This document shows, one piece after another, positions 56,196-64,000 of a stretch of DNA of 64,000 nt (positions are counted from its first letter, which is position 1; each line of letters begins with the position of its first letter). The translations under genes were made by a program, and so were the position numbers. Origin of the DNA: Eustoma russellianum (Eukaryota; Streptophyta; Magnoliopsida; Gentianales; Gentianaceae). The notes under the pieces are model-generated. The model did not search any database, was not told where the DNA came from, and saw nothing but the letters and a program-made list of their open reading frames with translations. The stretch is taken from NCBI GenBank assembly GCA_036186865.1, contig AP025040.1:32246950-32310949 (forward strand), given 5' to 3'.

Positions 56196-57897
56196 AAAAG
56201 TCAGTTGATCGTGGGGAAGTCCGTAGCAGGGCCAAGAGTGGCCCGAATACTTGGCATGCGATTGGCGGTGTTGCCCATAAAATATCTTGGGTCTTATTTG
56301 TATAAAGGGGTCAATAGATCATCTTACTGTACTGCTCTATTAGCGCATTTCAACATGAGACTCAATGCTTGGTCATCCAAATTGTTATCCATGGCAGGAA
56401 GGCTAATCTTAATCAGGCATGTCTTAGCAACGATTCCAACCCATCTCATTGCAAGTTCCAGGCTGCCTAAAAGTGTCATCACGTCTTTAAATAGAAAAAT
56501 GTCAACTTTCTTGTGGAATGGTCGTCATCATTGGACTTCTTGGGATCATGTTTGTCATCCGGTTGAGCATGGCGGGCTAGGTATCCGAAATTTAGACTAT
56601 ATACAACAAGTGTATGATGGACAACTCTGGTGGAAGTACCATACATCTAGCTCATTATGGGCCACGTACTTCCGTGCGAAATACTGCCAACGCGCTACTG
56701 TTTACGCCCATATCTACGATTCAGTAGTATGGAAATGACTCTGTCATATACATTCTTACATGCATTCACATGTTTGCCACTCACCCAATGGATTAAGCTG
56801 GGAGTCTGACACAACCGGTACCTATACCATCAAATCTTCCTATTTATTGCTTCATGCAGATAATCCCATGCTGCAGTTTTCCAAGTACATATGGTGGTCT
56901 TCTTCTCCTCTGGGTGCAAAATTGTTTTTATGGCGATTATGGCCTGGATCGTTGCCCTTCACCAACAATCTTCGGGCCTGGCAGACTATATATCCCTCGC
57001 AGTGTGTCTTTTGCTTACAACATTCGGACACTAAGGATCACTTATTCTTACAGTGTCCAGAAATCAAATCATTATGGGTTGAGCTTGCTGTGTTATTTTT
57101 GGCTCATTTACCACGCCAGTCCACCATTCAAGCCTATTTGATTTGTTGGTGGCATCAAGCTTTTGCTGCTACTATGATGGGCCACTTTCGGGCAGTGATT
57201 CCGGCACTGGTGCTATGGGCGATTTGGAAGGAGTATACGTCCATCCGATTTGGTGACATCAGCTTCACCTATCGACATCTATTTGATCGTGTCTGTAGAC
57301 ATATATATTCTTGGTGTGCCTTGGTGCAAGGTCGTAAATTTGTGGAGCCCTTTCCTAATTTAACTGCACACGGTTTTTCGCCACATATAAAGGTTCCTCA
57401 TCACAGATTGGTTCGATGGAAATTGCCTCCTTCTGGTAGAATGAAATTGAATGTGGATGCTGCCGTTGGTCGCAGCGGAGCAGCAGCGGGTGCTGGTTAC
57501 GAATGATTCAGGAGGTTTTATTTATACGGCTTGTTTTGCACTGCCAAGTGCTACGCCAGTTAGAGCAGACTTATTCTACTCTCTTCTTCTCTATGACGTG
57601 ACATATGATGGCTTATATGTTGAAACTGATTGCAGAATGCTTCTGACTATGCTTGCTAATCCTTCTCAATATAATGGCTCTTGTTCAGGGGATGTACAGC
57701 GGACTATCATGCTGCTATGTCTCAATGCATCTACTATAAGCTATTGTCCACACGAAGCAAACACTGCTGCCCATCTACTAGCGCGTTATGGTCTAGGAGT
57801 AGCAGGAGTACAGACATACACGTCAGCTTCTGCTATGCTCTGCGAAGTGCGAGGAGAAGTGATCCTGGACACCACTCTTCTAAATTTTCGCTTATGA
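56196..57897 (+). pseudogene. LINE-O ORF2 remnant (thumb, zinc segment, RNase H)
   Basis: Open 56187-56738: LPIKYLGSYLYKGVNRSSYC, MAGRLILIRHVLATIPTHLI and GGLGIRNLDYIQQ, to VVWK and a TGA (relatives have Trp-Lys-Arg). Open 56760-57506 has CVFCLQHSDTKDHLFLQC, the zinc-binding segment, and MKLNVDAAVGRSGAAAGAG. A frameshift at about 57490 leads to 57451-57897 with ETDCRMLL and HEANTAAHLLARYG. The Glu of motif two reads VRADLFYS, so it is Asp or lost. Only two lesions over 570 codons. Confidence 0.86.
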
Positions 57898-58540
57898 GTT
57901 ACACAATGGTTGGGCGTTCACACTTGTGGGTTGCCTATGTCCATATTTGGCATAGGCAGCCTTGGCATCAACGTGTATGGGAGCTAATTTGGAGTGGTCG
58001 ACATAGCGCAGTCAGCTGGAGGTTGCCCATGGTCGACTGGCTACAGGCAACGCGGGTATGGCTTTCTTTCTTTCGTCATGCTTATTCTATGGCTTATTTT
58101 CTGAGATGTCATTACATATATTTTCTACGATTTGCACGAGGTGCTACTTGCCGCCAACGAAGGACCAATCAATCATCTGGCTTGCTGTTGCCATCAAGAA
58201 TTATACTGCTTTTCCTGGCTATCTACCTCATCATCGACATGCATGATTTTGGCCAAAACGAAGACGATGCTTGTTTCTTTAATTTCTGCACAATTGTACA
58301 TCTTCTACTCTCAACCTTCCACTCATATAAATATGTATGCTTTTTCTTTCGTCAAGGTTTTATCCACAAGGGTGGTTTTACTTGACAAGGTTTTAATGCG
58401 GCATATCGTATATGACTGGAGGTTGCGCATACTTACTTTTCTTCACTCGCTTTTCTCTTATGATGACACTTACTTTTGATTTTTGATGTAATATGGTTTC
58501 CCTCGGCCATAAGAGAGGATTTTCAATAAAATTGCTTTAC
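56196..58540 (+). mobile_element. LINE-O, 5'-truncated LINE
   Basis: Starts at KSQLIVGKSVAGPRVAR in the post-catalytic RT part, a motif shared with LINE-J. Contains thumb, zinc segment, RNase H, a 3' UTR with GTTGCCTATGTC/GGCATAGGCAGC at 57930-57960 and a second GTTGCC...GGCAAC at 58022-58052, the GCCAAG block (GTCAAG here) at about 58349-58392, and a decayed terminal hairpin at 58501-58518. LINE-N sits at its very 5' end. Confidence 0.87.
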
Positions 58541-59463
58541 ATAAATAAGAGAGGATTTTCTTCAATATTGTCCGCGAGAGGCAAACACAGCAGCACACAG
58601 GTTATCGCGATATGGCTTCTGCGCAGCAGGGTATCGCAGTTATCTTACGACTCAATCTCTGCCATGCGAAGTTCGTGGTGCCTTGCAAGTGGATCTTTAA
58701 CTGCCTGCTCTTCGTTAGTTACACATGCAGCCCTTGACTACATACAAATGTCGTTGCCTGTGTTTTGATACACAGGCAACGTTAGTGCATTATACTTCAG
58801 TGCCTCTTGTTACTTTGGCTATGTTGCTTCGTGTTCACGCTAACTCTTCATGTTGTTGTCTATTACATGTGTTCGTTGCACTGGGTTGTGCAATATCATC
58901 ATATTCATGGGGGAGGAGGCGTTTCCAACATCGGTGTCCCACAGTCATTTTGGGTGCGCTAACGAGACTTTTCGTGTGGTCGTCGTCCTGGCAACTTCAT
59001 TGCCGGGGCGACTTGGGTATGCGTTTGTCCCATCGCTCTATATTATGCTATTTCATACCTATCCTGATGATAACAACTGCATCTTTTTGTATCGAGGTAC
59101 GTTTGGCTGGCGATCATGCTGCTCCAATGGTTTGGTCTACCAAGAGGATTTTCATCAATTTCTGGCGAACATCACTGGATACATCCATCCATGACTCCAT
59201 TTTTGGTATCGATGACAACCGTATAAATATGTACGCTTTTTCCTTCGCCAAGGTTTTATCCACAAGGGTGGTTTTACTTGGCAAGGTTTTAATGCGGCAT
59301 ATCATATACGATTGGAGATACATCATTATATGTATTCTTTTTCACTTATTTTCTTATGCTGACGATGACACAGTCTGTAATATGGTTTTCCTCCGCCACA
59401 AGTGAGGGTTTCTAATACACATATAATTTCATCTAAAATATATATATATATATATATATATAT
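58541..59463 (+). mobile_element. LINE-P, 3' end of a LINE
   Basis: The last RNase H motif (CPREANTAAHRLSRYG), stop about 58700, a 3' UTR with an 11-bp hairpin GTTGCCTGTGT/ACACAGGCAAC at 58753-58780, the GCCAAG block at 59246-59290, terminal hairpin at 59390-59407 and a (TA)n tail at 59438-59463. It directly follows LINE-O. A 15-base repeat (TAAGAGAGGATTTTC at 58510 and 58548) lies at the join. Confidence 0.85.
58560..58700 (+). pseudogene. LINE-P ORF2 C-terminus
   Basis: About 46 codons: LQYCPREANTAAHRLSRYGF, then LTTQSLPCEVRGALQVDL and TAA at 58698-58700. This is the extreme C-terminus of RNase H and the conserved tail of ORF2, closest to LINE-R. No start codon and no catalytic acidic residues. 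Confidence 0.8.
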
Positions 59464-59548
59464 ACTGGACATTTATATAATATGGTATTCCTCCGCCATA
59501 AGCGAGGTTTAATAATAACATACTATGTTTTCCGATTAAAAATATATA
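59464..59548 (+). mobile_element. LINE-Q scrap: near twin of LINE-M
   Basis: Contains TGGACATTTATATAATATGG, hairpin CCTCCGCCATAAGCGAGG at 59490-59507 and the same ending as 55011-55084 with one substitution in about 73 bases. It follows the TA tail of LINE-P. Confidence 0.8.
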
Positions 59549-62500
59549 TATGTATAGATATTTTTTTATTTATGAAACAATATTTTATTATGCAGCCTCA
59601 CTTATAGTGGAGGAAAAACCATATTACATAAGAATCCGTATAAGAAAATACATGATAGAGAAAGCTAATGAGTATCAACCTCCAATCATATATGATATGC
59701 CGCATTAAAACCTTGCCAAGTAAAACCATCCTTGTGGATAAAACCTTGGCGAAGGAAAAAGCGTACATATTTATATGAGTGGAGAGATGACCTGTATCTA
59801 TGGTATGCCGAAAAAAATCTGTCATTGGAATTATTGTAGGCGCATGAAGCTGTGAACAGATTGTCCGCGATGACTGCTGCAGCAGAGGATAAGTTGAAGT
59901 AATTTCTTTGTAGCCAAACCATTGCACCTCAAAACAAGATATACAAAGAAGTATTAGCAGTGTTGGGAGGAGATAAGTGCTTGATAAGAAAATTGTTTCG
60001 AACGTACCCATGCCACCTCGATTCCAAAAGAATCAAGGTGGCTTCCAATTGATGCATGGCCAAAAAGTTAAAGAAGCTGAGCAGTGTTTGCGATTTTGTA
60101 CAGGCAGATACTCCCGTTGCCAGGCAGATCAACGTGTGAATGTCACCCACAAAGAATAGCATGAGGATAAGCAAAAGTCATATAAGAAAATAAGCATGCA
60201 GAAGAGCTGAATGAGAGATTTATTACGCACCCGCGTTGCCTGTGTATATTTACACGGGCAACCAGAACAAATAAACGCCAACAGTATGTGAGACATCTTA
60301 GAGTCGAAAGGTGGGCAGTTGATGTAGATCCATGTGTAATACTCCACGCACCTCACAAGGAAGCTCACGTAAGCTGGCATAATTGCGCACCCCTTGAGTA
60401 TGATAACCATGTCGTGCTAAAAAGTGTGCTGCTGTGTTGGCCTGTCGAGGACTATATTGCAATGTAACTTGATTGAGAGTCATGAAAACCGTGAGCCTAG
60501 CAATATCATCAGCTAAAGTTCCTGTGATAACATCTTTGTTTGGTATAAGTAAGAGGATGGATTTACAATCTGTCTCCATAATGAGTTGCGGATGAACTGA
60601 TACATAATAAATGACAGAGAGTGACATCGCTTGTATCTCAGCTCGCAATGGAGACAGTGGTGGGAGAGCAAAGCAGATAGCAGAGATCAGATGGCCGCGG
60701 TCATCCCTCAACACAGCACTACCCCCAGCTGATTTTTTGCCCACAGCCGCATCTATATTAAGTTTGACTCGGCCAGTTGGAGGAAGAGCCCACTTGATTA
60801 GACGCAGCTTCTTGCGGCGTATTGAAGGCGCAAAGTGTAAAGACTGAAGATGTGGTACTGAATACGCAAATTTCTTGCCACTCATCGCTGCGCACCATGT
60901 GAAGATTTTCTTACGAACGTGCTCATATAAAGTCCTATAGCTGAATGTGTCATCCCCAAATCGAACGGTGACATACATTTTCCAGATTTCCCACGTAATA
61001 ATAGATGGCACCACTGACTTTAATTGGCCAGACATAGTTGAAAGTGAGGAAAGACGCCACCATCTTCGAAGGTATTGTTTGATAGGTTCTTGTCGAGGGA
61101 ATGGCCCAGAGAAGAGTATCGAAGTTTCAATCCATATCGGTCAAATTTGCATACAATCAAGAAGTATATGGTCCGTAGTATAAGAAAAACAATGGCAAAA
61201 GACACATTGTGTGGGATATATAGTTTGCCAAAACAAAAGATTTTCCACCAATGACAGAGATTTTGTCCAAAGGCGCCAGAGGAATAGGCGCATACCCGGT
61301 TGTGCATTAGGCCACCATATATAACGATGGTCAGTAATGCTAGTTCCAGTGGTGTTGATAGTGAGATAAGCAGATTTAAGAGAAAACTGACCATTGCTGT
61401 CTGGGATCCAGTTGAATCTATTTTGTATTTGCACCACATGTCCTTGCATGAAATTATCAATACGGCATAACCTCTCCCACAATGGTGAATCATAGATATG
61501 CGCATACATGGTGGGACGACTGCCGTATTTTGCTTTGCAGTATTCAGCCCAGAGCGTATTTTCGTGATGATATTTCCACCATAGTTGACAGTCATATGAT
61601 TTTTGTATATGCAAAAGATGTCGGATGCCGAGGCCGCCTTCGTCTTGTGATTTACACACAGAAGTCCAAGAGCACCAATGATGGCAATCTCTCCACAGAA
61701 AGTTAGCCATCTTTTGATTTAAAATGTCAATGACTCCTTTGGGTAATCGAGAGCTAGCAATAATGTGCAATGGCATGGACCTAAGAACATGTTTTATGAG
61801 GACCACCCGACCCGCCATCGATAGCATTTTAGCAGACCAAGAATGTAGCTGAGTATCAAAGTGTTGAATAAGCGATAAACAATAGCGGGCTCTATTAATT
61901 CTTTTATATAAGAACGATCCCAAATATTTAATAGGCAACGATGTCAGATGCATACCCAAAGCCTGCGATGCAGCCACACCTGATACACATTCCCCCACAA
62001 CAACTTGGCTTTTGCGATAATTAACTAGCTGACCAGAAGCCGCTTGATATGCAGACAAGAACATGCAAATTTTTCCAGGTTATTTGTTGAGCCATTTAGA
62101 AATATCAGCAAATCATCTGCAAACCCTAAATGTGAAACACATGATGTGCGACCCGCATGAAAACCCTTTATTGCCCTCTGAGAAATCATAGCCTTAAGCC
62201 CACGTGAGAAACCCTATGATGCAATAATAAACAAGAGTGGCGATAGTGGGTCACCTTGCTTCACCCCCGCCCATCAGGGAAGAAACCAACTTGCTTTCCA
62301 TTTAATAGTATCGAACAACGAGTGGCATGCACATTATTTATCAGCATGCGAGTCAACCGTGGATGAAAACCCAGCTTTTGCAAGAGAAGTTGTAAGTAAT
62401 GCCAACTTACTCGATCGAAGGCCTATGCCATATCTAATTTAACCATGACATGACCCCCTCTTGTCTTCTTATCTATTACATGAACCATTTCTTGCGCTAG

Positions 62501-64000
62501 TAGAATCTGCTCAGTAATGCTTCTGCCTTGCATAAAACCTGATTGTTCTGGCGAGATAATCCTAGGTAGCATGGGAGAGAGCCTAGTAGATATCAACCGT
62601 GTGATCACCTTAGAGATGAAGTTTGTCAAACATATTGTTCTAAAATCTGCGAACGTCAGAGGTATCTTCACTTTAGGGATGAGGACAATGGTCGCTGCTG
62701 CCATCTTCTTTGGCATTATGACACCCAGAAAAAATTCTTGGACTGCTTTTTGCACATCAAGATATATAAGATTCCAGAAATGCCTATAAAATGATCTTGG
62801 GTATCCGTCTGGACCTGCGGCACTAGTGGGACTAAGGTCCCACACTGCAGATCGTATCTCTTGCAAGGTAGGCATGTTTTGTAAATTTGTGTTATCCTCT
62901 TCCGTTATGACTGTTAGGACAAATTGCAAAATAGAGTCAACCTCATGAATAGGCTCAGCCGCAAATAACGTGGAGAAATAATGAACCGCCTCCGCCTCAA
63001 TGTCAGCTGCTAGAATACAATCTACACAGTCAGCACGTCTAATCCTGCGTATCAGCTGACGCCTGCGCTTGTCTTTGACTGTTTGATGATAAAATGCTGT
63101 ATTAGCGTCCCTTTCATTTAACCATTTGACATTAGCCTTTTGCTTCCAATAAAGAAAAGCTCTATTTTGCGCCACTTTCAACTGAGCTTGGCTTTGTTGA
63201 TAATGTTCTCGTGATTCGTCTGTTTGTAACTCATCATAAGCCTTTTCATGTTTAATAGCTTCCTCTTCCGCGACTGCTACTGCTTCAAAAATATTTCCGA
63301 AAACCTCCTTATTCTATTTTATTAATTATTGCTTTAGGAGTCGAAGCTTATCGTATAGCCCCCACATGCCTTCCACTCTTGTGAAGGATTGCCAATGATG
63401 TTGAACAAGTGAATCAAAATCTGGATGTGTGGCCCAGACATCCAAGTATCTAAATGGAGACGCCACCCTCGTTGTTTCGATGTCACATTGAAGAAAAATA
63501 GGAGAATGATCCGACGTTACCCTGGATAGATGTTGACAGAGAATGGATGGGTACAAGTCTGTAAATGCAGAGTTGCAAAGGTACCGATCTAATCGACACC
63601 AAACCCGACCTAACCTGCGACCATCACACCATGTGAATGGAGATCCTTGAAAAGGAATTTCTTGGAGATCACATTCTGCTATACAATTATTGAAGTCCTG
63701 CAATTGACGAAGTGTAGGGGAAGAGCGGCCACGATGTTCGTCAAGTGTACGAAGGGTATTAAAATCTCCCCTCACAAACCATGGTAATTGAAGACCATCA
63801 TAGATCATCTTTAAGTCTTCCCATAGTGGTTTCCGCGCAGCTACTGTGTGAAGTCCATAGACAGCAGTAAACCAAAATTGGTCACCAGAAGCCAACCATG
63901 ATAATTTAAATGAATAATTTTGTTGGCCAATCCGCGTATCTTCCAAAGAGATAATAGAGTCCTTCCAAAAATACCAAATGTGATCATCACAGACTGAAAT
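59549..64000 (-). mobile_element. LINE-R, LINE running off the right edge
   Basis: Minus strand: tail at about 59549-59590, terminal hairpin 59596-59613 (CCTCCACTATAAGTGAGG, A-U variant), GCCAAG block about 59715-59762, hairpin 60235-60262, then ORF2 from 60298 to the window end. Only one frame change lies in the RT/zinc part and few stops, so it is comparatively young. ORF1 and 5' end are outside the window. Confidence 0.9.
60298..64000 (-). pseudogene. LINE-R ORF2 (endonuclease to RNase H), partial at window edge
   Basis: The endonuclease is open 63326-63946: FWFTAVYGLHTVAARKPLWE, VRGDFNTLRTLDEHRGRSSP (GGDF changed to RGDF), GRVWCRLDRYLCNS and VTSDHSPIFLQ. The linker has a TAG where WNK is expected (near 63315). 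RT 62423-63181: WLNERDANTAFYHQTV, SAAGPDGYPRSFYR, FADFRTICLTNF and KLDMA with a stop after it, then GVKQGDPLSPLLF region with a frame break near 62270, FADDLLIFLNGS near 62115. Thumb and zinc segment 61141-62064 (LPIKYLGSFLYKRINRARYC; CVFCHCFSYTTDHILLDC). RNase H 60298-61035 is fully open: NIDAAVGKKSAGGSAVLRD, RAEIQAM, METDC and RQANTAAHFLARHG. Confidence 0.9.

Noticed and set aside
58510..58562. The 15-bp repeat TAAGAGAGGATTTTC considered as the target duplication of LINE-P.
   Set aside because: Both copies lie on the same side of LINE-P, 38 bases apart; no copy follows the LINE-P tail.
7343..59400. A peptide-like frame (INMYAFSFAKVLSTRVVLL) recurs in many places on both strands and could look like a conserved small protein family.
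   Set aside because: It is the translation of the shared LINE 3' UTR block. Other frames are equally open, starts and flanks are not conserved, and it always lies between the ORF2 stop and the LINE tail.

Overview
The window is repeat-rich nuclear DNA of a land plant, most likely a eudicot. The evidence is a plant-type eIF5A copy, a chromovirus-like Ty3/gypsy element primed by initiator tRNA-Met, a SIRE-like copia LTR, and many L1-type LINEs whose ORF2 carries endonuclease, reverse transcriptase, a zinc-binding segment and a plant-LINE RNase H. I see no bacterial, organellar, tRNA, rRNA or CRISPR content, and no ordinary intron-containing host gene. Almost everything is mobile DNA, and every transposon ORF is interrupted by stops, frameshifts or truncation.

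Layout: 1-856 AT-rich sequence; 857-2638 a copia-type LTR cutting into LINE-A ORF1; 2639-7570 LINE-A (+); 7571-11562 LINE-B (+); 11812-23618 a Ty3/gypsy element (coding on -) with two about 3.3 kb LTRs, PBS, PPT and a 5-bp target duplication; 23787-29958 LINE-C (+), near full length, with target duplication; 29972-31443 an LTR fragment and its PPT; 31920-33010 two LINE 3' ends in opposite orientation (D-, E+); 33157-34100 an intronless eIF5A retrocopy (-) with an 18-bp target duplication and a short A tail; 34101-37520 LINE-F (-); 37521-38438 LINE-G (+); 38439-39404 LINE-H (+); 39405-42995 LINE-I (-); 42996-49827 LINE-J (-), split by a 1,078-bp hAT derivative at 46320-47397; 49828-51080 LINE-K 5' end (-); 51285-54925 LINE-L (-); 55011-55098 a LINE 3' scrap; 55113-56195 LINE-N (+), inserted with a 14-bp duplication at the 5' end of LINE-O (56196-58540, +); 58541-59463 LINE-P (+); 59464-59548 a second scrap; 59549-64000 LINE-R (-), running off the window.

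The LINEs form one family with a modular 3' end: one or two GTTGCC...GGCAAC hairpins, a conserved block containing a GCCAAG/CTTGGC hairpin, a terminal CCTCCGCC...GTGAGG hairpin, and mostly a (TA)n tail in place of poly(A). Stem bases covary between copies, so these look like selected RNA structures, probably used by the LINE reverse transcriptase to recognise its own transcript. The eIF5A retrocopy beside a LINE tail is the expected by-product of the same machinery acting on a host mRNA. Letters A-R for the LINEs are my own labels; all functional statements are from sequence reading and family knowledge, with no database search.
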